This document shows positions 44,201 through 53,304 of a stretch of DNA of 64,000 bases, one piece after another (position 1 is the stretch's first letter; each line of letters starts with the position of its first letter). A program made the position numbers and the translations under genes. The notes beneath the pieces are model-generated. The model was not told the DNA's origin, made no database searches, and worked only from the letters and a program-made list of their open reading frames with translations. The stretch comes from Paraglaciecola sp. MB-3u-78 (GTDB taxonomy: Bacteria; Pseudomonadota; Gammaproteobacteria; Enterobacterales; Alteromonadaceae): positions 558,001-622,000 of the forward strand of contig NZ_PJCF01000006.1 of the NCBI RefSeq assembly GCF_002835935.1. The letters run 5' to 3'.

Positions 44201-44445
44201 CTAGTAATACCTTCCTCAACTTCCGTAGGTGTTGCGCCAGGGTATACAACTGAAATACTCACAGTGCCTGGGTCGATCGTCGGAAAGACCTGCGCAGTCA
44301 GGCCCAGTGCAGACAACAAACCGCCCACGAGCAGGATCACCATAAGAAGATTGCCCGCAACTGGATTGTTGGCAAAATATCCGATCAAACCGCGATAGTT
44401 ATCTTGGGTAGGTGTATCGGTTTGTATCTGTTTGAGGTCAGACAT
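41269..44445 (-). CDS. RND-family efflux permease
   Basis: 1,058 residues, normal for AcrB/MdtB-type pumps. First membrane helix at about 28-50 (NLLMVILLVGGLLSALGL), large periplasmic loop, then the central helices with the proton-relay motif VVLGIVVDDAVVVGESI, a second periplasmic loop and a second helix bundle with GVVVNDSLVLLDRYN. It would exchange protons for drugs, solvents or similar compounds. The ATG overlaps the end of the membrane-fusion gene. No outer-membrane factor gene is nearby, so a TolC-like partner must be encoded elsewhere. Confidence 0.92.
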   Translation of the reverse strand: MSDLKQIQTDTPTQDNYRGLIGYFANNPVAGNLLMVILLVGGLLSALGLTAQVFPTIDPGTVSISVVYPGATPTEVEEGITRRVEEAVFGIDGVDRVISRASENLGSVTLELKDFVDADKVRDDAEAAVQQLIDFPPEDAEQPKIVRAETLSDVLTIVVSSEMGERELRRGAERVEQELLALPGVSLVSLIGAKDYEIAIEISEDTLRRYDLTMSEVANTIRRSSINLSSGQIQTQGGDLLLRTNTKGTSGDAFENIVLRADPDGSVLRVSDVATVRDGFVDVDLINQFNGRESVLVKIQKSETEDVLAIAKEIKTFLADYTPPPGIDVSVWNDQTEVLEDRIGLLLRNGLLGFALVFLFLVIMLDLRLALWVAMGVPISFLGAFLFFDAFAININMISLFALIVVLGIVVDDAVVVGESIISEQEQGKTGMQAAMDGVNAVIGPVMVGVLTTMAAFAPLLFVTGTFGQILGVVPVVVILVLAMSLIEAFLILPSHLANGGNWSRWPLDRIQNAVSVKVDQFRTQILAPAVARAVRFRYLTLVGGIGLLVLAGLLVGSGAVRFLFFPALEANSIRATVEFPIGTPFESTQDAANKMVAAANTVNARLDGVAFESISVTIGGQTRSGGGPGGGSRMTIASHLASVQITLGPEPPRTRNAKELERLWRAEVGDIPGVERLSYVADFFGGQADLEFELAHQDSETLEQAVSSLRASYETIDGVYEVQDSNSIGKRQLDINLTATGEAAGLTPTDIARQLRRNFFGEEVQRIQRGREELKVMVRYPQTNRSSTEDLFDARIRLADGSEAPLASVAQVTESRSLSAINRIDGLRIVSVSGQVDNAVTTPSIANTQILEQFVPALKQQFPGLQIRQSGAGREQSNDLSSLGRLTLVALLIIFAMMASQLKSYSQPLIILAGVPFGAAGALVGHYLLGYNLSFISIFGIVALSGVVVNDSLVLLDRYNKLVDEGWDNAKAVVEAARRRFRAIFLTTATTALGLTPMLFETSTQAQFLIPMAVSLATGIVFASVIILFLIPALVMIREDMRSKSKKVETHLAKSSG

Positions 44446-45578
44446 CAGTTTGTCTCTGCCAAGCGAACTGCCATTCCATCTCGAGCACCAGGAATAGTGC
44501 CAGTAACGATCCCGTCTGCAAATTCGAATGCCTCAACTAGATATTGGCCATTACTACGCCCTAAAATTTTGGCTGAGACACTCTCGATGCTGCCATTTTT
44601 CAAAATCCAGAACGTTTGTGCGACTTGAAGCGCGCTCTCTGGCAGCATAAAAGTGTTGTCGATTTCCGGTCCGCTTAAATTAACAGATACAAAGGTTCCT
44701 GGTGTTAATGACGGGTTATCATTTACCGTTAGAAAAACTTGAGAGAATTGGGTACGCGAATTTCGTTCGGCCGCTATTCTGTCGATGCGACCTTCAAAAG
44801 TGACACCATCGACCGTGATCATGGCTACGCGGTTTTTTGCAGGCAATATTTTAGCCAGCTCTTTTGGCGCAAGTGCTATGACGATTTCAACTGCATCTAA
44901 GGCATAAACTCGGCCAAAAGATTGACCCGCATTTAATATTTGACCTTCATCGGCGGAACTTTCAACTACTCTTCCCGAAAAAGGCAACGAATAAACGCTG
45001 CGCTCAAGGTTGACTTGTGCAATGTCCCGGCGTGCAATAGCGGCTTGCAATTGTGCATTGGCACGGGTTATTTGTGGTTCTTTAGCGATGAGTGGTGGCA
45101 CGTCTTTTCCTGGGTTCAGACGTTGGTAACTGGTGATGTCAACTGAAGCTTCAGCTTGACTCAATTGCAGTGATGCTTGGGCTGAGGTGACGTCTGCCTG
45201 TACCTGGGCTAAAGCAAGGGTAAAGTCTCGCTGTTCAAGGGTGACTAATGTCTCTCCTGCTGAAAAGCTACCACCATTTCGTAAAACATCAGAGGTGGCA
45301 ACAACTCTGCCAGATACTTGAGATGTTAGGGTTACATAACTGCGAACGGTAACAGAACCGGTTGAAGTGACCGTTAGTTGCTCGGACGAAATAAAAGGTT
45401 TTACAACGGAAACCAGTGGTATCAGTTTACTTGAGTCAGATGAAAAATTTTGTAGTGGTGTTGCCGCCGCGGATTGATCAGGGGCTCTCGAATAGACAAA
45501 TGCTAAGACCATCAAAACAACCACACCTACTATTTGAAGCACACCGATTATTGGTTTTTTTCTTACGGTTACCGTCAT
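44445..45578 (-). CDS. RND efflux membrane-fusion protein
   Basis: 377 residues. One N-terminal membrane helix (about 9-28), then a lipoyl-like half (VRSYVTLTSQVSGRVVATSD), a helical hairpin (LALAQVQADVTSAQASLQL), the second lipoyl half (RSVYSLPFSGRVVESSADEG), and a beta-barrel domain. Bridges the RND permease to an outer-membrane channel. Shares base 44445 with the permease gene (stop-start overlap). Confidence 0.9.
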   Translation of the reverse strand: MTVTVRKKPIIGVLQIVGVVVLMVLAFVYSRAPDQSAAATPLQNFSSDSSKLIPLVSVVKPFISSEQLTVTSTGSVTVRSYVTLTSQVSGRVVATSDVLRNGGSFSAGETLVTLEQRDFTLALAQVQADVTSAQASLQLSQAEASVDITSYQRLNPGKDVPPLIAKEPQITRANAQLQAAIARRDIAQVNLERSVYSLPFSGRVVESSADEGQILNAGQSFGRVYALDAVEIVIALAPKELAKILPAKNRVAMITVDGVTFEGRIDRIAAERNSRTQFSQVFLTVNDNPSLTPGTFVSVNLSGPEIDNTFMLPESALQVAQTFWILKNGSIESVSAKILGRSNGQYLVEAFEFADGIVTGTIPGARDGMAVRLAETN

Positions 45579-45865
45579 ACATTTTTCTCAAATTACGTGG
45601 CATGGCGCCAATATAAACTACACAAAGATCTTATACGGAAATTTTGTCTTTATAGACCACAAAAAAATATGCTGTATAACTTAGATAATAAGGTTGCTTG
45701 GCTAACAAACTAGATTGCAGATTAATTAGGTTCTAAAACCAGAAACGGATTAGCTTAAATATTTCGTGGTTGGATGTTGTTTGCGTCTATGTATGTCGCT
45801 ATTTTTTTGACGGGGATACAGAGTGGAAGCTGAACTTCTTGGTGAAGTCCAGCTAGTCTTTAATA
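45579..45865. other. Spacer between the RND and Mrp operons
   Basis: AT-rich, no gene. It must hold the terminator of the Mrp operon and the promoter of the RND pair; I see no strong hairpin. Confidence 0.4.
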
Positions 45866-47575
45866 CTATAGGTAGTAAAGCAACACATAAGCCGATAACA
45901 ACCCTGCAATCCATAAAGCGGTGGTGCCCACAGGCCAAGAACGAGCAAACACGCCACGTTCTTTACTGTCAGAGGTATGTGGTTGACCCAGGTAATTGAT
46001 GGCCATCCGATGTAAGAATTTCTGCAAACTTACTCTTCGTACTGCAATCACTTCACCGATTGAACTAAGTACATGCTCAATTATTCTCACCAATGAAACG
46101 GCCGCACGTCGCCACAACCAATCAGTGTCGAGACTTATCGTCATGGTCCGTTTCATCAGTGGTAAGAGCACGAAAAATGCCAGACCTGAAAATAGTAGTA
46201 GCTGTAAATAAAATAGCACTTTACCCACAGTATACGGTTGATAGTCAACTGGGTAAGGTAGCAAGCTATAAAGCAACTCGGGGAAAATACCCAGCAGAAT
46301 ACATAAGCTGGCAAAGATGATCATCGCCAGTCCCATATTCCATGGAGCATCTTTAGGTCGTAAACCTGAATCTTTTTGAAAAAACACAAACCAAGGAAAT
46401 TTGATCCCTGCATGTAGAAATACACCGGCAGATGCGGCGGTTAATGCCATGTACACCCATACTAGATTTCCATCAACGGCAGCTTGGGAAATCATGCTTT
46501 TTGTGGTGAAGCCTGATGTCAGTGGAAAACTTGAAATGGCTAGAGCACCAATAATACCGCAAACGCAGGTAAGTGGCATGGTGCGAAAAAGACCACCCAG
46601 CTCCATACATTTATTTTTCCCAGTGCGGTAGATAACAACACCTGCGCTCATAAATAGTAGGGCTTTGTAAATAATATGAGCAAAGGCATGCGCCGTCGCA
46701 CCATTGAGAGCCATTTCGGTGCCAATACCCACGGCAACAACCATGAAACCGACTTGGTTAACCACAGAGTAAGCAAGAATTCGCCGAACATCGTTTTCAA
46801 GTAGGGCAAAGATGATGCCGTACATAACCATAAATAAACCGATGCCAATCAACACAGGCTCGCCCGGGAACAATAATATAAGTGCCAGCACCGCAGTTTT
46901 AGTCGTAAATGCCGACAGAAACACCGAGCCTGTGGGTGTGGATTCTGGGTAAGCATCGGCCAGCCATGCGGAAACCGGTGGTGCTGCGGCGTTTATCAAT
47001 ATGCCAATCAGTATCATCCATGTACTGAAATCTGTTGCCAGCATAGGTTGAATTTGGATAGAACCGGTACCCACAACCACACCTTCAATTCCAACCTTTA
47101 GCACCACTCCACCGAGGAGATGCATGATGGCATATCGTATCCCCGCTGCTCGTGCGCCTGGCGTACCGCCGCACCATACAACTATGGTAGAAAATATCGC
47201 CATCAGTTCCCAGTATAAAAATAGGGTAATAAGGTCACCAGCAAAACAGACACCTATGGCACCCGCGGCGTATGCAAAAGCGGCGGCAAGTTCATACCAA
47301 CGTGCTACGCGAAAAGAATAAAGCCCTCCCACAAAGACCATTATCGCAAAAATGGTAGCGAACAAGCGCCTTAGGGGGCTACCCTCAACGGGTTCAATAT
47401 TGTAGGAAAGAAATTTCACGGTACTTTGAACACCGTCGGGGATCTGCCATATGGCCCATAGGGTAATTATGGGGGCTACTAATATGACGGCGGTCCGAGC
47501 ATGACCTTTAACCAGACATATTAGGACAGCAGCTATCAGCAAGATAAGTGCAGGGGAGAAAATGTCAAACTCCAT
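45866..47575 (-). CDS. Antiporter subunit D-type (NuoL/MrpA-N-like), third copy
   Basis: 569 residues, about 14 to 16 membrane helices. FLYWELMAIFSTIVVWCGG and the conserved proton-channel segments (NAAAPPVSAWLADAYPESTP, AHAFAHIIYKALLFMSAGVV) place it with proton-conducting NuoL/M/N and MrpA/MrpD subunits. A C-terminal extension with amphipathic segments resembles the longer NuoL type. Last gene of the operon; overlaps the preceding small gene by 11 bp. Confidence 0.88.
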   Translation of the reverse strand: MEFDIFSPALILLIAAVLICLVKGHARTAVILVAPIITLWAIWQIPDGVQSTVKFLSYNIEPVEGSPLRRLFATIFAIMVFVGGLYSFRVARWYELAAAFAYAAGAIGVCFAGDLITLFLYWELMAIFSTIVVWCGGTPGARAAGIRYAIMHLLGGVVLKVGIEGVVVGTGSIQIQPMLATDFSTWMILIGILINAAAPPVSAWLADAYPESTPTGSVFLSAFTTKTAVLALILLFPGEPVLIGIGLFMVMYGIIFALLENDVRRILAYSVVNQVGFMVVAVGIGTEMALNGATAHAFAHIIYKALLFMSAGVVIYRTGKNKCMELGGLFRTMPLTCVCGIIGALAISSFPLTSGFTTKSMISQAAVDGNLVWVYMALTAASAGVFLHAGIKFPWFVFFQKDSGLRPKDAPWNMGLAMIIFASLCILLGIFPELLYSLLPYPVDYQPYTVGKVLFYLQLLLFSGLAFFVLLPLMKRTMTISLDTDWLWRRAAVSLVRIIEHVLSSIGEVIAVRRVSLQKFLHRMAINYLGQPHTSDSKERGVFARSWPVGTTALWIAGLLSAYVLLYYL

Positions 47576-47879
47576 TGCTGCTCTCCTTTACCTTGTCATG
47601 ACTCGAGTCTGGGATTTGAGCATTTTCTGATTCATCATAATAGTCTTGTGGGCGCTTCAATACCAAGCCTAATAATTTTGCTACTAACACCATTACCAGA
47701 CAACTTACAAATCCATAAACTGCACCAAAACCAAACCAAGCATCAAAGCCGAAATAACCTTTAACGTAAATCACGGTCTGTGCAAGTACCGTTAATGCGA
47801 GCAAAATGCTGGAACCAATCCATAACTTACGAATAGTTGACGGTCGGACTAACCAGTGAAGTTTATTTTCATCATTCAT
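47565..47879 (-). CDS. Small membrane protein of the Mrp operon
   Basis: 104 residues with two helices (about 18-38 and 48-72) and an acidic C-terminal tail. It sits between two antiporter-like genes with 2-bp and overlapping junctions, so it is probably a structural or assembly subunit. Not a known Mrp subunit by motif. Confidence 0.7.
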   Translation of the reverse strand: MNDENKLHWLVRPSTIRKLWIGSSILLALTVLAQTVIYVKGYFGFDAWFGFGAVYGFVSCLVMVLVAKLLGLVLKRPQDYYDESENAQIPDSSHDKVKESSNGV

Positions 47880-47881
47880 TA

Positions 47882-49348
47882 CTATCCCAACCCCTGCACT
47901 ACTTGGCTTTCCAATTCGATTACTGGACCGTTAAACAAAAAGAAAGCGAGTGTCAGAAGTGCGGTTAAACACAATGCTAATACGGCTAAAAACGGTGCCT
48001 CTCCATGTTCTTTGCCACCTTCTTTTTCACGTTCAAACCAGACCATGTATAAAATAGGTAAAAAGTAAGCTGCGTTGAGAACAGTACTGGCAATGATAGT
48101 GAATACGGCTACTAGATTGTTAGCTTCGAATGCGCCCGCTAAAATATACCATTTGGAGACAAAACCGCCTGTGGGTGGCACACCGATCATACTCAGCGCT
48201 CCGATCGTAAACGCCGCCATGGTCCATGGCATACGCCTACCAATACCCCGTAATTGATGAATTTCGGTTTTCTTGGAGGCAATATAAATAGCACCTGCCG
48301 CAAAGAATAAAGTTATCTTTCCGAAAGCGTGAGCAACCATATGTATGGCGGCACCTACCTCTGCTAACGGTTTTAGTATAGCTGCGGCCATCACCACATA
48401 CGAAAGTTGGGCAATAGTAGAGTAAGCAAGTAGGCGTTTGATGTTGGTTTGCCGTAATGCCACTAAGCTTGCTGTAATGATGGTAAATGCTGCAGCATAT
48501 AACAACCATTGTGAGCTGGAAGCTTCAAACAGAAAATCAATTCCAAATATGTAAACGATAATTTTTGTTATAGTAAAAACACCCGCCTTTACCACTGCAA
48601 CGGCATGCAATAAGGCGCTCACTGGCGTAGGTGCCACCATAGCTGCAGGTAGCCATTTGTGGACCGGCATCACTGCTGCTTTACCCACACCAAATACGAA
48701 CAGGCCTAGAAGTAAACCAATCTCAGGATCATTCAATTTACCAGCGAGGATACCCCCAGTGGTAAAATCGCCTGTTCCTGCCACGGTGTAGGTCCAGATT
48801 ATCGCAGGCAAAAATAAACCGATGGATGTGCTAAGTAAAACACCTAGATAAATTCTTGCTGAACGCACTGTAGCAGCATCACCTTTGTGGGCTACCAGCG
48901 GATACGTAGAAAGCGTTAACAATTCGTAGAATAAAAATAAAGTAAACAGATTGCCGGCAAAAGCGACACCAATAGTGGCGGAAAGAGCAAGGGCGAAACA
49001 GGCAAAAAAGCGTGTTTGGTTTTGCTCTTTGTTGCCACGCATGTAGCCTACGGAATATATTGAGTTGATAAGCCAAAGACCAGATGCCAAGGCAGCAAAT
49101 AACATGCCCAGCGGTTCCACTGTAAAAGCAATGGTAAGCCCCGGCATCACCTGACTTACCTCTACTGAGGGACGTCCACCATCCATCAGAATTGGCAACA
49201 GTCCCCAGACTACCCAAATCAATGACAGTGAGGTAATGGCAGTGGCTGCTTCACGCAGGTTAGGACTTATGCGCCCAGCAAGAGCAATAGCTAGTGCGCC
49301 TAATAATGGAATGCCAATGGCGACTAATATTGCGGTTTCTGGTGTCAT
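47882..49348 (-). CDS. mrpD: Antiporter subunit D-type (MrpD/NuoM-like), second copy
   Basis: 488 residues with about 14 helices. FLFYELLTLSTYPLVAH carries the conserved glutamate, KAAVMPVHKWLPAAMVAPTP the conserved Lys and Pro, VSALLHAVAVVKAGVF and HMVAHAFGKITLFFAAG the rest of the channel. Overlaps the next upstream gene by 4 bp. Confidence 0.9.
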   Translation of the reverse strand: MTPETAILVAIGIPLLGALAIALAGRISPNLREAATAITSLSLIWVVWGLLPILMDGGRPSVEVSQVMPGLTIAFTVEPLGMLFAALASGLWLINSIYSVGYMRGNKEQNQTRFFACFALALSATIGVAFAGNLFTLFLFYELLTLSTYPLVAHKGDAATVRSARIYLGVLLSTSIGLFLPAIIWTYTVAGTGDFTTGGILAGKLNDPEIGLLLGLFVFGVGKAAVMPVHKWLPAAMVAPTPVSALLHAVAVVKAGVFTITKIIVYIFGIDFLFEASSSQWLLYAAAFTIITASLVALRQTNIKRLLAYSTIAQLSYVVMAAAILKPLAEVGAAIHMVAHAFGKITLFFAAGAIYIASKKTEIHQLRGIGRRMPWTMAAFTIGALSMIGVPPTGGFVSKWYILAGAFEANNLVAVFTIIASTVLNAAYFLPILYMVWFEREKEGGKEHGEAPFLAVLALCLTALLTLAFFLFNGPVIELESQVVQGLG

Positions 49349-50835
49349 CGTGAGCCCTCTAATAGCAGGGCTGCAGCACTATTTGCTAGCTCTAATGGAA
49401 CCTGCGGAAATAATCCAAAGTATATGTTCAGCACCGCAACCAGCCCAGTAATCAGTAATAGTTGTACTGGTGCTTCAGATAGCGGGGCTTCTCCTTCAAC
49501 AGGAGCCTGGAAGTAAAGTGCTTCAACGATGCGCCAGATATACACTACTGCCATCAATGAACTAACAAGAATAATAGCGACTAAGCCCCAGCCCCAAGGT
49601 CCGGTCTCTAGTGCTGCATTAATTAGCATCCATTTACTGATAAATCCTGCGGTACCCGGGACACCGATTAGGCTTAAACCACAGACCACAAAAGCGGCGC
49701 AGGTCCAAGGCATACGAGTGGATGCACCACCGAGTTGGTCTAGTCGCAAGTCGCGATATTGGTAGGCTAGGCAGGCAACAGCAAGAAATAGCCCCCCTTT
49801 TGCTAACGCATGGTTGAATATATGCATGGCACTGGCACTTAACCCTGCCATGCTCACAAAACTAACACCCAGCAAAATATAGCCAATTTGTGCAATAGAA
49901 GATGAAGCAAGCAACCTCTTAAGATGGCCTTCAAACATAGCGACTGCTGAGGCGATAAGTATCCCTAGAATGGCTAGGGGCATCATAAATATTGCGAATT
50001 GGATTTCGTGAGCATCAAGCGTGGCTTGAAATACCATGTAGTCAAAGCGTATTAATACATATAACGCCACCTTGGTGGCGCAAGCCGCGAGAAACACTGT
50101 CACCATATGTGGTGCATGTGTATACGCATTTGGGACCCAAACATGCAGTGGAAACACTGCCGCTTTAAGAGCTAAACCGATAGTAATGAACCCTGCTGCA
50201 ACAAGGATTGGATTGATATCGGTAACATCACCAATCCGCGCCTCCATATCAGCCAAGTTAAGCGTGCCAGTCATCATGTAAATAAGACCCACACCAATAA
50301 GGTAAAAGGTTGCACCTATTGTGCCCATCATCAAATATTTGAAAACAGCAGGTAGCGCGCGACGGTCAGGACCACCCGCTATCAATATGTAGCTAGCGAG
50401 TGATGAAATCTCCATAAATACAAAGATATTAAAGGCGTCTGCTGATACAACTATGCCTACTAACCCAGACAGAACAAGGAGCCAAGCCGAGTAGAAAAGG
50501 GGGTGACGTTCGACTTCTATTTGTTGATCAATGCTGGGTTTAGCCCCTAGTAGGGCGGCTGCTGCTGCGCCCGTAATGACCAGTAACACCAGCGCACTAA
50601 ACGCATCTACAGACAGGGCAATACCATAAGGTGCAGGCCAGCCACCCATGGCATACTCAATGGTTTGACCGTCTAATACCGCAATGGAAAGGGCCACGGC
50701 AATGGCAAAACTGAGCACAGCAACGGCAGTTGCTCCCGCCCATGCTAGACCACGTGGTTGTAATAAGACTATAAGTGGGGCCGATAACATCGGAACCACA
50801 ACTTGCAGTGCAGGAAGGTGTGCTAATAAATCCAT
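49345..50835 (-). CDS. mrpD: Antiporter subunit D-type (MrpD/NuoN-like), first copy
   Basis: About 496 residues from the ATG at 50835. FVFMEISSLASYILIAGGP, LKAAVFPLHVWVPNAYTHAP and HIFNHALAKGGLFLAVAC are the proton-channel motifs. An earlier in-frame start at 50886 overlaps mrpC and lacks conservation. Paralogue of the next two large genes. Confidence 0.9.
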   Translation of the reverse strand: MDLLAHLPALQVVVPMLSAPLIVLLQPRGLAWAGATAVAVLSFAIAVALSIAVLDGQTIEYAMGGWPAPYGIALSVDAFSALVLLVITGAAAAALLGAKPSIDQQIEVERHPLFYSAWLLVLSGLVGIVVSADAFNIFVFMEISSLASYILIAGGPDRRALPAVFKYLMMGTIGATFYLIGVGLIYMMTGTLNLADMEARIGDVTDINPILVAAGFITIGLALKAAVFPLHVWVPNAYTHAPHMVTVFLAACATKVALYVLIRFDYMVFQATLDAHEIQFAIFMMPLAILGILIASAVAMFEGHLKRLLASSSIAQIGYILLGVSFVSMAGLSASAMHIFNHALAKGGLFLAVACLAYQYRDLRLDQLGGASTRMPWTCAAFVVCGLSLIGVPGTAGFISKWMLINAALETGPWGWGLVAIILVSSLMAVVYIWRIVEALYFQAPVEGEAPLSEAPVQLLLITGLVAVLNIYFGLFPQVPLELANSAAALLLEGSR

Positions 50836-50840
50836 AGTAG

Positions 50841-51200
50841 TTAGTCGGCGTCCAAAATTTCGTTTTCTTCGATAGTGCCGTAACATTCACTGATACGCAC
50901 CACCATGGCCAAGCCTAATGAGAGAGTCGATACCCCCACAACTATGGCTGTTAGTATCAAGACTTGAGGCAGAGGGTTAGAAAATATTTGATCTTCTACA
51001 CCCTTTTGTATGATGGGAGCCGTGCCGCCTTCTACCTTGTCCATAGTGATATACATAAGGAATACTGCTGATTGAAAGATGGATAATCCAATCAATTTTT
51101 TGATTAGATTGGTTTTATTGATGACTGCGTATAATCCCACCGTTAAAATGATAGCGAACACCCAATAATTGAAATATCCCAGTAGTTCTAAAAAATTCAT
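50841..51200 (-). CDS. mrpC: Antiporter subunit C (NuoK-like)
   Basis: 119 residues, three helices. IGLSIFQSAVFLMYI carries the NuoK/MrpC-type residue, and QVLILTAIVVGVSTLSLGLAM follows. Overlaps the mrpB-like gene by 4 bp. Confidence 0.92.
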   Translation of the reverse strand: MNFLELLGYFNYWVFAIILTVGLYAVINKTNLIKKLIGLSIFQSAVFLMYITMDKVEGGTAPIIQKGVEDQIFSNPLPQVLILTAIVVGVSTLSLGLAMVVRISECYGTIEENEILDAD

Positions 51201-52177
51201 GACAATATCTCACGGGCTGCAAAAGCATGGAAAATAGCCAGAAGGGCTCCACAAACGGCCATGCCCACTCCGGCCTCAATAATTAAAATACCCAGCTGCT
51301 GTCCAAATATAGGGTCGGCTGCCAGTACAGAATAATCTAGAAAAGCGCCGCCCATAAACATACAAGCCACTCCAACACCGCCATACAGTAGCGCACCACC
51401 TATAACCATACCCAGTAACACTCCACGAGGTATTGCGCGCAGCGCTTCAGATTCGCCTTCAAGCAAAGCGTAAAGGATGACACCTGTGGCAATAATAGCG
51501 CCAGCCTGGAATCCTCCGCCTGGACCATACTCACCATGAAATTGCACGTACAGACCAAATAGCACTATAAACGGGATCAGTAACCGACCGACCACTTGAG
51601 GTATCAGATGATGGCGAAGACCACTATTCTTTTCGGTCACTTTTCGAGTTTTCCGTGGAGGGCTCACACCAAGAATAAATAAGACCCCAATACATGCAGC
51701 GAAAACAACAAATACCTCGCCAAGTGTATCGTAACCTCTGAATGAGCTCAGAATAGCGGTGACTACATTGGGGATATCGATATATTCAGTAGTTTTCTCT
51801 ATATACCACGGAGCAATATGTTGATGCACTGGGGCATCTGGGTCGCCAAGCCTTGGTTTATCAAAGGTTGCGTAAATAATCAGCAGTGCCAGCACGCCCA
51901 CAGTACCAAAAGCTACCCAACGTCCTCCCTCTCGAGGTTTCTCCTTGTCATCAGTTAGCGCTAATGCATACAGAAAAATGACTGTTGTTACTCCAGCACC
52001 CACCGCGGCTTCTGTTAGCGCTACATCGGCAGCGTCCAGAATAAAAAAGTTGGCAGCCATCAGTAAACTGAAGATAGATGTCAGCATAACTGCAACGAAA
52101 AGATCTTTAGTGCGCACAATAGCGATCGCGGTAATCACGAGTAGGGTGAGTAGAAACAACCCAAAAATGAATATCAT
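51197..52177 (-). CDS. mrpB: MrpA C-terminal/MrpB fusion subunit (DUF4040 plus MnhB domains)
   Basis: 326 residues. The first 80 residues (LTEAAVGAGVTTVIFLYALA) form the DUF4040/NuoJ-like domain that normally lies at the C-terminus of MrpA; the second half has QFHGEYGPGGGFQAGAIIATG, the MnhB signature. So the usual MrpA C-terminal region is split off and fused to MrpB. No full-length mrpA is present. Confidence 0.9.
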   Translation of the reverse strand: MIFIFGLFLLTLLVITAIAIVRTKDLFVAVMLTSIFSLLMAANFFILDAADVALTEAAVGAGVTTVIFLYALALTDDKEKPREGGRWVAFGTVGVLALLIIYATFDKPRLGDPDAPVHQHIAPWYIEKTTEYIDIPNVVTAILSSFRGYDTLGEVFVVFAACIGVLFILGVSPPRKTRKVTEKNSGLRHHLIPQVVGRLLIPFIVLFGLYVQFHGEYGPGGGFQAGAIIATGVILYALLEGESEALRAIPRGVLLGMVIGGALLYGGVGVACMFMGGAFLDYSVLAADPIFGQQLGILIIEAGVGMAVCGALLAIFHAFAAREILS

Positions 52178-52515
52178 TCTGGCGTGTTTTCCTTGGGTTT
52201 GTCGCTAGCAGTTCCAGCGTCTGGTTTGAGACCGGATAACAGTGCCGCATTGGCTAGCGCATAGGTAGCGGTTGGCCCCGTTAACAGTAGAAATAGCATG
52301 ATAGCGAACAGCTTTAAAGTGGCCAAAGTTAAGCCGGCTTGTAGCATCATGCCAACAAAGATTAAAATGGTTGCCATGGTATCAGTAAGGCTGGCGGCAT
52401 GAATTCTGGTGTAAAAGTTTGGCAGGCGCAGACCGCCAATGCCGCCGATCAACACACAGGCACCTCCTAAAGAAAGCAGGATCCAACTTAGAATATCCAA
52501 CGCGATATCAATCAT
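52174..52515 (-). CDS. mrpG: Antiporter subunit G
   Basis: About 113 residues from the ATG at 52515. Two to three helices with LGGACVLIGGIGGLRLPNFY then TRIHAASLTDTMATI, the MrpG/PhaG signature. Overlaps mrpF by 8 bp and the mrpB-like gene by 4 bp; the longer frame to 52578 reads through mrpF. Confidence 0.92.
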   Translation of the reverse strand: MIDIALDILSWILLSLGGACVLIGGIGGLRLPNFYTRIHAASLTDTMATILIFVGMMLQAGLTLATLKLFAIMLFLLLTGPTATYALANAALLSGLKPDAGTASDKPKENTPE

Positions 52516-52783
52516 CTTTGGACCCAGATTCTTTTCGTGCGCGATTTTGGAAGAACTCCAATACCGCAAGGATCCCAACCATATTGATTAGGGCGTAAGC
52601 TAGTGCAAGATCAAGAAAATCTGGCCGACCGTAAAGAAAAGCAATAACAGACAGCAGCAATACTGTCTTGGTGCCGAATACATTGACCGCCAGTACACGG
52701 TCGTAAACACTTGGGCCCATTAGAGCTCTAACGAGGGCTAAGACCATGGTTACCAAAATGGCGATAGAGACGAGAATATACAT
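52508..52783 (-). CDS. mrpF: Antiporter subunit F
   Basis: 91 residues with three helices. MGPSVYDRVLAVNVFGTKTV then PDFLDLALAYALINMVGILA match MrpF/PhaF. Confidence 0.92.
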   Translation of the reverse strand: MYILVSIAILVTMVLALVRALMGPSVYDRVLAVNVFGTKTVLLLSVIAFLYGRPDFLDLALAYALINMVGILAVLEFFQNRARKESGSKDD

Positions 52784-52785
52784 GC

Positions 52786-53304
52786 CTATTTGCGCTCCAG
52801 TGCGGCGGCTCGACGATTGGCTTCGCCTTTTTGTAATTCACGTGCACCTTCGTTGGTTAGGCAGTGAATCAATAGTTTCCCCTCATGTAAATCCAAGGTG
52901 ACAGTCCCCGGAGAAAGCGTAATCGAATTGCCAAGGATCACCTGACCCACATCAGTTTGGGCTTGGGCTTCTAGCACAACCACTGTGGGACTTATAGGTA
53001 GGGAGGGTTTTAGTATCAGCTTGGCCACATCTATGCTTGAAACAATAATTTCACGTAGCAACCATATCCAATAACCGGGCAGGCGGGGCAAAAGTCCAAG
53101 CAATGCCTGATGCCGGAAAAACCCCATGCGGTGGGCTAGGTAAACACTAAGCACGCAGGAGAAAACGCCTAATCCCACGACCAGTGGTTTGTAAAGACCT
53201 GACCAAAGTAGCCAAGTGATAGAAAGAATAAGTAACAACAGCAAAACAGACGAGAGACGAGCCTCACCTCGCTGCAGCATATGCGGGGCTCGAGTTAGAC
53301 TCAT
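52786..53304 (-). CDS. mrpE: Antiporter subunit E
   Basis: 172 residues. Two to three helices, then GYWIWLLREIIVSSIDVAKL and LGNSITLSPGTVTLDLHEGK with the MrpE-type C-terminal domain ending in HCLTNEG. Starts 4 bp inside the end of the preceding gene. Confidence 0.92.
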   Translation of the reverse strand: MSLTRAPHMLQRGEARLSSVLLLLLILSITWLLWSGLYKPLVVGLGVFSCVLSVYLAHRMGFFRHQALLGLLPRLPGYWIWLLREIIVSSIDVAKLILKPSLPISPTVVVLEAQAQTDVGQVILGNSITLSPGTVTLDLHEGKLLIHCLTNEGARELQKGEANRRAAALERK